Assembly (NCBI GenBank): GCA_944391395.1
Contig: CALXTI010000004.1
Coordinates: 1 to 64,000 of the forward strand
Source: an uncultured Alphaproteobacteria bacterium
Lineage (GTDB): Bacteria; Pseudomonadota; Alphaproteobacteria; RF32; CAG-239
DNA length: 64,000 nucleotides
Direction of reading: 5' to 3'
Both the position numbers and the translations under genes were made by a program. Numbering within the stretch: the stretch's first letter is position 1; every line of letters starts with the position of its first letter. The notes under the pieces were generated by a model. The model searched no databases, had not been told where the DNA came from, and saw only the letters and a program-made list of their open reading frames with translations. Positions 1-7,088 of the stretch are shown one piece after another.

Positions 1-201
1 ATGGATGACAGCAATATTGAAGACATTCAATCATTGGTCGGCATGGATACCGAACACAAAATCTATCGTCTGCTGGACTTTACAACTCATCCGCGCAACA
101 TTAAAGATCCGTGGTACACTGGGAATTTTGATGAAACTTACCGGGATATCGTTGAGGGCTGTCAGGCTTTTTTAGAGTATTTAGATACGTTGAAAGATTA
201 A
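1..201 (+). CDS. Low-molecular-weight protein tyrosine phosphatase, C-terminal part (5' end outside window)
   Basis: The reading frame is open from the first base, so the gene probably begins before the window. The 66 visible residues match the C-terminal end of low-molecular-weight tyrosine phosphatases: the DPWYTGNFDETYRDIVEGC segment corresponds to the family's conserved D-P-(Y/W)-Y-x-G motif, which carries the general-acid aspartate, followed by the last helix. Full family members are about 150 residues, so the P-loop with the catalytic cysteine lies upstream and cannot be checked. These enzymes remove phosphate from tyrosine in the cytoplasm. The family call is fairly sure; the substrate is unknown. 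The ATG at base 1 should not be taken as the start. Confidence 0.75.
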   Translation: MDDSNIEDIQSLVGMDTEHKIYRLLDFTTHPRNIKDPWYTGNFDETYRDIVEGCQAFLEYLDTLKD

Positions 202-301
202 AAGTCATGACGCAAGATAAAAAATCAGAAGAACGGGAATTAGCATAAAATATTTACAAATGATAACTTTGTGAAAAAACTGAAACGTTAATATAAAATC
301 C

Positions 302-349
302 TTGATTTCCTCCAAAAAGTGCTGCATTATAGAACTATCTGGAGGAAAT
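302..349 (+). promoter_or_regulatory. abiE promoter with overlapping inverted-repeat operator
   Basis: A sigma70-like promoter reads TTGATT (302-307), a 17-base spacer, and CATTAT (325-330), placing the transcription start near 337. A perfect 10-base inverted repeat surrounds it: ATTTCCTCCA at 305-314 and TGGAGGAAAT at 340-349. The left arm overlaps the -35 box. The right arm overlaps the 5' leader and contains the GGAGG ribosome binding site of the antitoxin gene. AbiEi antitoxins are known to repress their own promoter through inverted repeats, so this is the likely operator. That the repeat is bound by this AbiEi is inference. Confidence 0.6.
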
Positions 350-937
350 ATGATATATTCGTTTGATGATTTAACACTCAAGTTTCATGATTATAGCAAT
401 ATAAAAGCTAAGATCCGGCGGGAAGTAAGAGATGGACGGCTTGTACAGATTGCTCGCGGGCTTTATGAAACCGATGCTAATGTTTCCGGTAAATATCTGG
501 CCGGCAGAATTTTTGGGCCATCGTATTTATCTTTTGATTATGCATTGGCCGTGTATTCGCTTATTCCCGAGGCTGTTTATCGGACTTATACTTCGGCAAC
601 GTTCAATAAAAGAAAAGCAAAGCAGTATCAAAACCATTTTGGTATTTTCACATACAGAGATATTCCATCTGAAGTTTACCCGTTGGGAATTTTGCTGCAT
701 GAAGAGAACGGCTATTCTTATCAGATTGCTACACCGGAAAAGGCATTGTGTGATAAGCTCTACACATTGCCACCGGCTAAAAATTTAAACGAGCTGCGCG
801 CTCTTTTATTTGATGATTTGCGAATTGATGAGCAGGAATTTGGTAGGCTCAATATGAATAGCTTAAATGAATTGGCTCCGTTATATCATGCGAGCAATCT
901 CAAACTTTTAGGCAAGTTAATCAGGAGAAAAAAATAA
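350..937 (+). CDS. abiEi: AbiEi-type antitoxin / transcriptional repressor of a type IV toxin-antitoxin system
   Basis: The start at 350 is chosen because GGAGG lies directly upstream (341-345); an in-frame TTG at 302 would run through the promoter. The protein has 195 residues. Its N-terminal part (YSFDDLTLKFHDYSN to RGLYETDA) fits the winged-helix DNA-binding domain of AbiEi proteins (consensus 'G.iv.l.rGlY'). The C-terminal part, with the ATPEKALCDKLY stretch, fits the AbiEi antitoxin domain. It should neutralise the toxin encoded next and repress the operon. The stop codon overlaps the toxin start (TAATG), which implies translational coupling. The AbiE family call is firm from the pair as a whole; activity is not shown. 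Confidence 0.82.
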   Translation: MIYSFDDLTLKFHDYSNIKAKIRREVRDGRLVQIARGLYETDANVSGKYLAGRIFGPSYLSFDYALAVYSLIPEAVYRTYTSATFNKRKAKQYQNHFGIFTYRDIPSEVYPLGILLHEENGYSYQIATPEKALCDKLYTLPPAKNLNELRALLFDDLRIDEQEFGRLNMNSLNELAPLYHASNLKLLGKLIRRKK

Positions 938-1833
938 TGCAGACCGTTTTGCAACAAATGCTAGGGTATTATAAAACAAATACGACTGAAGACAAGAAAA
1001 ATGCACTGAAAGAAGTTGTGCAAGAAGTGGCTTTGTGCGGTTTGTCCCGTGCCGGATTTTTTAAGCACGCGGCTTTTTACGGCGGTACAGCGTTGCGTAT
1101 TTTTTATGGGCTTGATCGTTTTTCTGAAGATTTGGATTTTTCATTGGTTACGCCCAACCCTGATTTTCCGCTCAATCGTTATTTTTCCGGTTTGGAAAGT
1201 GAATTAGCAGCGCTAGGGTTGAAGTTTTCGATTGAAGAAAAGCAAAAAACAGTCGATTCAGCTATAAAATCGGCCTTTTTGAAAGGAAACACCAGAGAAC
1301 ATATTTTGAGCATCTATGATGTTCAGAATATTAGCATTAATCCCGAAGAAGTTATAAAAATAAAGTTTGAAGTTGATACCAATCCGCCGGCTTTTGCACA
1401 GCTTGAAAATAAATATCGGCTGTTGCCGTCACCGTATCAGGTTAAGCTTTACGACATGTCTTCTCTGTTTGCCGGAAAAATTCATGCTGTTATTTGCCGT
1501 TCATGGAAAAATCGGGTTAAGGGACGGGATTTATATGACTATGTATTTTATCTCTCACGGCAGGCAAAGGTTAATCTGCCGCATTTGCAGTCAAGGCTGA
1601 AAGATTCCAGTGCTTGGAAAAGCGGTGAAACGTTGACATTAGGGAAACTTCAAGAAATGCTTAAAGAGCGATTTGAGATGATTAATTATGAGCAAGCCAA
1701 ACAAGATGTTTTGCCATTTATTGTCGAACCCCATAAATTAGACCTGTGGAGTAAGGATTTCTTTATAGATATTACTAAGAACCTGCAAGTTGCTGAAAAT
1801 AAATCGCATATGGAAACACAGACCATGTCTTAA
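937..1833 (+). CDS. abiEii: AbiEii-type nucleotidyltransferase toxin
   Basis: The 298-residue protein carries the nucleotidyltransferase signature of AbiEii: YGGTALRIFYGLDRFSEDLD at about residues 48-67, with GG-x(n)-D-x-D metal and nucleotide ligands. A later K-x-H-A and RDLYDYVF region (about 180-210) is also typical. AbiEii toxins transfer nucleotides, reported to prefer GTP, and stop growth; several give abortive infection against phage. Length is normal for the family and all signature residues are present, so the toxin looks intact. It overlaps the antitoxin stop by one base. No integrase or transposase lies nearby to show how the pair arrived. Confidence 0.85.
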   Translation: MQTVLQQMLGYYKTNTTEDKKNALKEVVQEVALCGLSRAGFFKHAAFYGGTALRIFYGLDRFSEDLDFSLVTPNPDFPLNRYFSGLESELAALGLKFSIEEKQKTVDSAIKSAFLKGNTREHILSIYDVQNISINPEEVIKIKFEVDTNPPAFAQLENKYRLLPSPYQVKLYDMSSLFAGKIHAVICRSWKNRVKGRDLYDYVFYLSRQAKVNLPHLQSRLKDSSAWKSGETLTLGKLQEMLKERFEMINYEQAKQDVLPFIVEPHKLDLWSKDFFIDITKNLQVAENKSHMETQTMS

Positions 1834-2184
1834 GATTTTGAAGGTCTGAAGTAGTGGATTTAGGGTAAGGGTTTGATATTTTTTTAATATTATGCAAAAT
1901 CAGGGTGTTATTTCTTATATTTTTTCTCACTTTGGCTTAAAAGCGCAACCATTAAAAATAAGGCGTTGAGAAAAATCTCAGAGCCTTTTGTTTTGCTCGA
2001 CTTCATGGATTTTTATCCGTGAATATAAACATCTCAAAAATGTTTTCTTTCAAAGCAAAAATCAACATATGAAAAACGACTGAACCGGCAACGACTGCGT
2101 TAAGAATATTTGAAGAAAAACTTCCATGAAATCGTAAATTCATGCACACGACATAAAAACTTTAGTATAAAAGTTTCAGAACAC
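1834..2184. other. Intergenic region without a recognisable gene
   Basis: About 350 AT-rich bases between convergent genes. I see no open frame of useful length and no RNA signature I can name. Two short hairpins occur: TTCATGGAT/ATCCGTGAA at about 2002-2023 and CATGAA/TTCATG at about 2128-2147. Neither has a following T tract. Confidence 0.5.
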
Positions 2185-2218
2185 AAAAAAGGAGGCGCGC
2201 TTCACAGCGAACCCCCTT
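2185..2218 (-). terminator. Rho-independent terminator of the M16-like gene
   Basis: Read on the minus strand, AAGGGGG pairs with CCTCCTT (one G-T pair) around an inner CGCT/AGCG stem, followed by a run of T. It lies 24 bases beyond the stop of the minus-strand M16-like gene. Confidence 0.65.
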
Positions 2219-2241
2219 AAGAAAAATTATGCAAAGCAGAG

Positions 2242-3414
2242 TTACTTCATCTTTTCAATCAGCTCATTTTCATTGTAATACGGCTTCTTACCGTATATTA
2301 CACATGTAAACGGCTGAGAGAATATGTCTCTAGCGATGTCCTGAACATCGCGGGCAGACACCTGCCAAGTGGCAGTTATTCTGTTCGTCACGTCATACAT
2401 TTCACCGTGACGCAACAGTTGCCACGCAATCTCAACTGCCGCCGCTTCCGGATCACCGAACTTAAACAGTTTCTCGGTCATTGCCGCATTTCGGGATGTT
2501 TCCATCCGACGGTCAGATGCCAACTCATTTTTAAGTCGGCTGATGTTGCGGCAAATAACATCCAGCATACGGTTCATTTCAAATGAAACCGCGCATTCGG
2601 CAGCAATCCGCAAAGTTCGACAGCCATAATAACCGGCGATTTTGACTTCCGTGGTCGCGTCTATGCCTGAGTCGACAAACGACCGATCAAGTCGCCCGGC
2701 AAGCATAGACATCAGCACATTGGCTTCTGCCACATTCGAAAGACCGGTCACATCCCAGCCAAGCAACACGCGGTTAAACCGCGGCTCCTCAACCTCAAGT
2801 TCACGATATCCTCCCGTATACTCCGGAAGATTTACTTTTTGAGTTTCTCCGGCCGGAATATCGGCAAACGATTTTTCCAGCAATGACAAAACTTCTTTTG
2901 TCTCTGCCTTTCCGCTGAAGCTTACCACCAGGTTTCTGCCGGTGTAATAAGTATCGTGCAGATTTTGCAAATCCGCTACCGTGATGCTCAAAAGCGATTT
3001 GATATAGGCATCGGTATCCCAAACTTGATGCCCGTTGAATGCCGTATGTTTGTACAGCAATTTCAACTGGCGTCGCGGCAAAACATTTCTGTCACGCGTG
3101 TGGCGGATAATATCCGTTACCGCGTCGTTCAACAATTCTTCCGAAAGAATCGGTTTCTTGATAAGGTTTGCCAATTCTGCAATCCTTTCAAAGGCTTCTT
3201 CTTTGGTTGCCCCACCTGTTAAATACGAGGTGATTGTTCCGCCATAGACGGTTTGAACATCTGGATTCTGAAGCATCAGAATCTTTTCATACACCGACGC
3301 TATCCCGAGCTTAGGCTCGTTAATGTGTCCGACTTTCACGGTTGCTGCAACTGTGTAAACACTCCGCTCATTGATAACGGCGATAATGCCGTTTGAAAAA
3401 ATATTTTTCTTCAT
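2242..3414 (-). CDS. M16 (insulinase/processing-peptidase) family protein, lacking the zinc motif
   Basis: The 390-residue protein has the fold pattern of M16 proteins: a start of the type 'NG(I)IAVINE', a 'KVGHINEPKLGIASVYEKIL' segment where active enzymes have G-S-x-x-E-x-x-x-x-G-x-x-H-x-x-E-H, and a second domain (about 200-390) of the M16 C-terminal type. The zinc-binding HXXEH motif reads S40-V-Y-E43-K44, so both metal-binding histidines are missing and the protein cannot be a normal metallopeptidase. M16 enzymes often work as pairs with one inactive partner, but no active partner is encoded next to it. There is no signal peptide. A possible TTGACA box lies upstream at 3478-3483 (minus strand). 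Role unknown. Confidence 0.72.
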   Translation of the reverse strand: MKKNIFSNGIIAVINERSVYTVAATVKVGHINEPKLGIASVYEKILMLQNPDVQTVYGGTITSYLTGGATKEEAFERIAELANLIKKPILSEELLNDAVTDIIRHTRDRNVLPRRQLKLLYKHTAFNGHQVWDTDAYIKSLLSITVADLQNLHDTYYTGRNLVVSFSGKAETKEVLSLLEKSFADIPAGETQKVNLPEYTGGYRELEVEEPRFNRVLLGWDVTGLSNVAEANVLMSMLAGRLDRSFVDSGIDATTEVKIAGYYGCRTLRIAAECAVSFEMNRMLDVICRNISRLKNELASDRRMETSRNAAMTEKLFKFGDPEAAAVEIAWQLLRHGEMYDVTNRITATWQVSARDVQDIARDIFSQPFTCVIYGKKPYYNENELIEKMK

Positions 3415-3581
3415 CTTGATAAGAATTAGTGATTAATAATAGAAAACCGTTTTCAAAGTACTCCTCTTTATATATTTTGTCAACACTCTTTGTCATATTT
3501 TTTAAAAAGTCATTTAGCGGCAGCATTTATTGAATATTAATAAAAAAAACTTATTTTTAAGGATAGTTAAGGAGAAATACC

Positions 3582-4178
3582 ATGGAAAATGATTTTATAA
3601 AACTAATTTCTAAACGCCGTTCGTTTTACAAACTCGGCAAAAATTTATCTATTAAAAATGCCGAATTGATTAAACATCTGGAACAAATCATCCAAAACAC
3701 CCCCAGCGCTTTTAACATGCAATCCGCCAGGGTCGTTTTGCTTTTGGGCGTCAATCACCAAAAACTTTGGGACATTACCAAAGAATGCTTGAAAAAAATT
3801 GTCCCTGCCGACAAATTTCCCGCAACCGAGAATAAAATCGAGTCTTTTGCCGCCGCATACGGCACGATACTTTACTTTGAAGAAGAGCAAACTATTCAAA
3901 AATTACAGCAGGATTTTCCTTTATATAAAGAAAACTTTCCGATTTGGTCGCAACAGGCAAACGGTATGTTGCAATTTGCGATCTGGACTATGTTGATTGA
4001 ACAAAACATCGGCGCAAATCTGCAACACTATAATCCGTTGATTGATGATGCCGTAAAAAAAGAATGGAATCTGCCCGATAGCTGGAAGTTGATTGCGCAA
4101 ATGCCGTTTGGAAACATTGTTGAACCGGCCGCCGACAAAACTTTTTTGCCGATTAAAGAACGTTTGCGAATTTTTTAA
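3582..4178 (+). CDS. Nitroreductase family protein (fatty-acid-repression/Frm2-like type)
   Basis: The start follows an AAGGAG ribosome binding site. The 198-residue protein begins with the family motif 'ISKRRSFYKLG' (the R-R-S segment that contacts FMN phosphate) and continues with 'NTPSAFNMQSARVVLL', typical of the oxygen-insensitive nitroreductases related to yeast Frm2/Hbn1. The middle (GMLQFAIWTMLIEQNIGANLQHYNPL) matches their dimer-interface helix. These are cytoplasmic FMN proteins that reduce nitro compounds or quinones with NAD(P)H; the natural substrate is usually unknown. It stands alone, divergent from the M16-like gene. Family call firm, reaction inferred. Confidence 0.83.
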   Translation: MENDFIKLISKRRSFYKLGKNLSIKNAELIKHLEQIIQNTPSAFNMQSARVVLLLGVNHQKLWDITKECLKKIVPADKFPATENKIESFAAAYGTILYFEEEQTIQKLQQDFPLYKENFPIWSQQANGMLQFAIWTMLIEQNIGANLQHYNPLIDDAVKKEWNLPDSWKLIAQMPFGNIVEPAADKTFLPIKERLRIF

Positions 4179-4179
4179 C

Positions 4180-4590
4180 GAATTTGAACAACGGGCGGCT
4201 GAAAGCAGCCGTGTATTTCACGAGAGTCTAAAGAACCCGACCCCGAATATAACAGCTGGCGAAACGTTTACGGTCAAAATAATGGTTAAGAAAATGACCG
4301 ACAAAAGGCTGGAGCTTGCCGATATTGAAATTGAAAACAATGGCGGTACTGATTTGGCCGCGTATGATTTGAAAGTGGGCAGAAAAAATACCGCCGTAGA
4401 TGCCTTTGGCAATCTCACCGCGGATAAATCCGCAGTTTCCAGCGGTAACAATATAAGTGTAGATGATTTGATTAAATTTGTCAATACCTATACGACGGAA
4501 ACTATCCAAATTGACGACTAAGAAAAGGCCGTGCGCAACAGCGCCGAACAGCAAATTACCCGCATCAAAAAAGGTCTTAAAACTTGCCCT
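4180..4590 (+). pseudogene. Decayed coding remnant of unknown origin
   Basis: Directly after the nitroreductase stop, another frame stays open and reads as plausible soluble protein (for example TDKRLELADIEIENNGG and NTAVDAFGNLTADKSAV). It meets a TAA at 4519-4521, but the same frame continues with plausible coding text (EKAVRNSAEQQITRIKKGLK) up to a terminator. No convincing start codon or ribosome binding site opens this frame after the nitroreductase; ATGs at about 4282 and 4294 lack a good site. I read it as the 3' part of a broken gene, perhaps left from an element that used the tRNA-Leu 3' end. I do not recognise the family. An intact short gene from about 4282 is the alternative. Confidence 0.35.
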
Positions 4591-4606
4591 TTATTTCCCC
4601 CCAACC

Positions 4607-4632
4607 GCCCCGATTTTCGGGGCTTTCTTTTA
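4607..4632 (+). terminator. Rho-independent terminator
   Basis: GCCCCGA (4607-4613) pairs with TCGGGGC (4617-4623) over a TTT loop, followed by TTTCTTTT. It ends the plus-strand nitroreductase/remnant transcript. Confidence 0.75.
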
Positions 4633-4660
4633 ATCCTTTTTAATTACTTTTAATATGAAA

Positions 4661-4682
4661 ATTAGGGACAGATTAGGGACAG
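4661..4682. repeat. 11-base tandem repeat ATTAGGGACAG x2
   Basis: Two perfect adjacent copies of ATTAGGGACAG (4661-4671 and 4672-4682) lie between the remnant's terminator and the tRNA-Leu terminator. They may mark an old insertion junction, but no matching second copy was noticed elsewhere in the window. Confidence 0.6.
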
Positions 4683-4696
4683 ATTCCCCTTTCGCC

Positions 4697-4733
4697 CAAA
4701 AACAAAGGCTTTGCCGATTTCCTGCAAAGCCTT
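4697..4733 (-). terminator. Rho-independent terminator of tRNA-Leu
   Basis: Minus-strand AAGGCTTTGC pairs perfectly with GCAAAGCCTT (plus 4705-4714 and 4724-4733), followed by TTGTTTTT on the minus strand. It lies 12 bases after the tRNA 3' end. Confidence 0.8.
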
Positions 4734-4744
4734 GATTTCTCTAA

Positions 4745-4831
4745 TGGTGCGCTAGGCCGGAATCGAACCGGCACGGGATTGCTCCCAACAGATTTTAAGT
4801 CTGCAGCGTCTACCTGTTCCGCCACAAGCGC
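4745..4831 (-). tRNA. tRNA-Leu (anticodon UAA)
   Basis: The minus strand folds as a class II tRNA of 87 bases including an encoded CCA end (plus TGG at 4745-4747). The anticodon stem-loop reads GCAGA-CTTAAAA-TCTGT, giving anticodon UAA, which reads UUA/UUG. A variable arm GGGA-GCAA-TCCC marks a leucine tRNA. The T arm is GCCGG-TTCGATT-CCGGC and the D stem GCG/CGC. The acceptor stem GCGCTTG/CTAGCGC has one T-T mismatch at the sixth pair. UUA is a frequent leucine codon in AT-rich genomes such as this one. Confidence 0.95.
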
Positions 4832-4849
4832 ATACTTTTTACAAAGTAG

Positions 4850-4878
4850 TTTATAACTATATAATTTCATAAATGCAA
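4850..4878 (-). promoter_or_regulatory. tRNA-Leu promoter
   Basis: On the minus strand TTGCAT (plus 4873-4878), a 17-base spacer and TATAAA (plus 4850-4855) form a good sigma70-type promoter. Transcription would start about 12 bases before the tRNA. Confidence 0.6.
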
Positions 4879-4994
4879 GATAAAACTTGTATTTTTTATA
4901 AAATTATGATGTTCTGATTTTGGATACAATCCATAAACATTAACTAAATGCGACAGAAACAGCGTTTCGGCATTTTTATTGAAAGGTATTCTTT

Positions 4995-5702
4995 ATGAAA
5001 AATATTAATCTTTCCTTCCAAAGGTATATATTTCCTAACATTAACAATGACGGGTGGCGTTTTATCAGCATTTTTGCTGCAGTAACTGCGTTGCTGGCAA
5101 TAATCTGGCTGCCTTTGGGTCTGATTGGACTTGTTCTGACCGTTTGGTGTTATTACTTCTTCCGTGATCCGGATCGTGTAACACCGCAAGTCAAAGACGT
5201 TGTGGTTTCTCCCGCCGACGGCATCGTACAAATGATTACCCGTGTTACCGGCCCCGAAGAATTAGGTCTAAACAACAAGACCTTCAACCGTATCAGTATT
5301 TTCATGAGCGTGTTTAATGTTCATGTTAACCGCGCGCCGGCGTCCGGAAAAATCATCAGAAAAGCTTATATTAAGGGCAAATTTTTTAATGCCACGCTTG
5401 ATAAAGCCAGCAAAGACAATGAGAGACAACTGCTTGCCATGCGCACCGAATGCGGTAAAGAAATTGCTTTCGTGCAAATTGCCGGTTTGGTTGCCCGCCG
5501 GATTATCTGTTATGCCAAAGACGGACAACAATATCAAGCCGGTGAAAGATTTGGCCATATTCGTTTTGGCTCTCGTCTGGATGTTTATTTGCCAACCGAT
5601 ATTGAACCGCAAGTTTGTGTCGGTCAAACGATGGTTGCCGGCGAAACAATCTTGGCTAATCTAAAATCCGAAACACCGCATGTTGAAGGAGCCATCAAAT
5701 GA
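4995..5702 (+). CDS. psd: Phosphatidylserine decarboxylase proenzyme, short (PSD-A type)
   Basis: This enzyme decarboxylates phosphatidylserine to phosphatidylethanolamine at the inner membrane, the second step after PssA, encoded next. The 235-residue protein is the short bacterial/archaeal type. A membrane hairpin covers about residues 20-55, followed by FFRDPDRVTP and SPADGIVQ, then FMSVFNVHVNRAP with the expected histidines. The self-cleavage site is GS in HIRFGSRLDVYLP near residue 196, where the serine becomes the pyruvoyl cofactor. It overlaps pssA by 4 bases (ATGA), so the two are translationally coupled. Confidence 0.95.
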   Translation: MKNINLSFQRYIFPNINNDGWRFISIFAAVTALLAIIWLPLGLIGLVLTVWCYYFFRDPDRVTPQVKDVVVSPADGIVQMITRVTGPEELGLNNKTFNRISIFMSVFNVHVNRAPASGKIIRKAYIKGKFFNATLDKASKDNERQLLAMRTECGKEIAFVQIAGLVARRIICYAKDGQQYQAGERFGHIRFGSRLDVYLPTDIEPQVCVGQTMVAGETILANLKSETPHVEGAIK

Positions 5703-6511
5703 AAAAGTTTGATAAAATAAAACACATCAACAACATCAACGACAAAATTCGTCTTTCAAAACAACGGCTTAACGAAATCCCTTTCCGCAAATTAGTGCCA
5801 AACATTCTCACCATGATGGCTTTGTGTTCCGGTGTTACATCCATTCGTTACGCCATCTTGGATGATTGGGTCAAAGCTGTTCTTTGTATTTTTTTGGCCG
5901 CTGTATTTGATGGTTTGGATGGCCGGGTTGCCAGATTTTTAAAAGCGTCTTCCAAATTCGGAGCAGAGCTCGATTCGCTGTCCGATTTTGTCAGTTTCGG
6001 CGTTGCGCCGGCAATTTTGATATATCAATGGACTTTGTTTGACTTACCCAAATTCGGCTGGTTTTTCTGCTTGTTGTTTGCCATGGGCATGGCCATGCGC
6101 CTGGCTCGTTTTAACACAATGCTTGAAGAAGATGATCAACCGGAATATTGGAGTCATTACTTTGTCGGAGTTCCGGCTCCGGCAGCGGCAGCTCTTGCCA
6201 TGATGCCGATTCTCATCAGTTTTGGTATTCCGCAAACCGAACAATTTTTGCGCTCGGATGCTTTTTGCAGCATTTCCATGTTTATCATAGCCTTTTTAAT
6301 GGTCAGCCGCATCCCGACGATTTCACTAAAAAAGCTCAAAGTGCAAACATATATGTTGTTGCCTTTAATGCTGTTTGTTGTGCTGTTTATTCATTTTATG
6401 CTGACGCAACCGTGGCTGACGCTTGGCTTTATGACCGGGCTTTACGCTTTGTGTCTGCCGTTGGGAATTATTAAATTTTTATATGACAAAAAAAAATATG
6501 AAAAACAGTAA
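5699..6511 (+). CDS. pssA: CDP-diacylglycerol-serine O-phosphatidyltransferase
   Basis: PssA joins CDP-diacylglycerol and serine to phosphatidylserine at the inner membrane, feeding Psd. The 270-residue protein has the CDP-alcohol phosphotransferase signature D-G-x2-(A/V)-R-x8-G-x3-D-x3-D: DGLDGRVARFLKASSKFGAE followed by LDSLSD, at about residues 72-95. At least six hydrophobic segments follow. It is the second gene of the psd-pssA operon and ends at a strong hairpin terminator. Confidence 0.95.
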   Translation: MKKFDKIKHINNINDKIRLSKQRLNEIPFRKLVPNILTMMALCSGVTSIRYAILDDWVKAVLCIFLAAVFDGLDGRVARFLKASSKFGAELDSLSDFVSFGVAPAILIYQWTLFDLPKFGWFFCLLFAMGMAMRLARFNTMLEEDDQPEYWSHYFVGVPAPAAAALAMMPILISFGIPQTEQFLRSDAFCSISMFIIAFLMVSRIPTISLKKLKVQTYMLLPLMLFVVLFIHFMLTQPWLTLGFMTGLYALCLPLGIIKFLYDKKKYEKQ

Positions 6512-6535
6512 AAAAGGCGGATTTTCCGCCTTTTT
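6511..6535. terminator. Bidirectional terminator between pssA and a small lipoprotein gene
   Basis: AAAAAGGCGGA pairs perfectly with TCCGCCTTTTT around a TTT loop. A/T runs on both sides let it act for the plus-strand pssA transcript and for the minus-strand lipoprotein gene whose stop abuts it. Confidence 0.85.
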
Positions 6536-6691
6536 CTACCATGGAACGCCCTTAACGCATTTATCCGGATTTTTATCACAATAAGCGCTGTCGTTGCCCA
6601 TACTATGCAACCGGTTTCTATTTTCCGGAAAATCGCCGGCAACAACACAGCCACCGACACACAGTAAAAGTAAAAAAACAAATTTTTTCAT
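6536..6691 (-). CDS. Small putative lipoprotein (51 residues)
   Basis: A minus-strand frame codes for 51 residues. It starts MKKFVFLLLLCVGGCVVAGD, a signal peptide ending in the lipobox-like VGGC (cysteine 15), so a lipidated mature peptide of about 37 residues is predicted. That part is hydrophilic and has two further cysteines (CDKNPDKC). A weak AAAGGA site precedes the ATG, and the stop sits against a terminator. It follows the 122-residue membrane protein by 10 bases on the same strand. I know no named family; it resembles other very small lipoproteins only in form. Confidence 0.6.
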   Translation of the reverse strand: MKKFVFLLLLCVGGCVVAGDFPENRNRLHSMGNDSAYCDKNPDKCVKGVPW

Positions 6692-6701
6692 AATCAATCC
6701 T

Positions 6702-7070
6702 TTATAACACAAATTTTAACCCGCAATACACGATTAAAAGCGTCAAAATCCTGGCAATATGACGCATCCAAACGCTTTTATCATATTCGGCCGAACTCCG
6801 CCACACACCGAACAAAACCATAATCGAATAAAGCGCTAAAGCCAGCAAACAAACAAAATATCCGATTGTCAAAAACAATATCATATTATCCATATTTAAC
6901 GGTGAGAAATAATGGGTATAATAATAGCTTATTGTCATGCCGTTTAATTTCTGCAACAAAAATGTTTTAAAAATTTTTGTAATCAAGGTGCAGAAAAAAA
7001 CACCCAACACCCCAAATTTCCAAAAAGTTTCTTTTAATGAAAATTTGCCGTATACCAAGTTACCAAACAT
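6702..7070 (-). CDS. Small membrane protein of unknown function
   Basis: A 122-residue protein with three hydrophobic segments (about residues 18-38, 60-85 and 103-120) and basic, aromatic loops. GAGGAAAAATG gives a good ribosome binding site. It lies 18 bases after the M49-like peptidase gene and before the small lipoprotein, all on the minus strand, so it is probably the third gene of a cluster that begins with the AMMECR1-like gene. I do not recognise a family. Confidence 0.6.
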   Translation of the reverse strand: MFGNLVYGKFSLKETFWKFGVLGVFFCTLITKIFKTFLLQKLNGMTISYYYTHYFSPLNMDNMILFLTIGYFVCLLALALYSIMVLFGVWRSSAEYDKSVWMRHIARILTLLIVYCGLKFVL

Positions 7071-7088
7071 TTTTCCTCCTCTTTTTCC

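Noticed and set aside
302-349. TTG-initiated extension of the AbiEi antitoxin
   Set aside because: It would translate the promoter and operator; the ATG at 350 has a strong GGAGG site.
1990-2150. Short hairpins in the gap after the toxin gene considered as terminators or a small RNA
   Set aside because: Stems are short, without T tracts or a promoter in good position.
1-2184. AbiE pair considered as part of a mobile island
   Set aside because: No integrase, transposase, flanking repeat or tRNA was seen on either side in the window.
4673-4870. 65-residue minus-strand open frame across the tRNA-Leu gene
   Set aside because: Its sequence is the conceptual translation of the tRNA, a common false gene.
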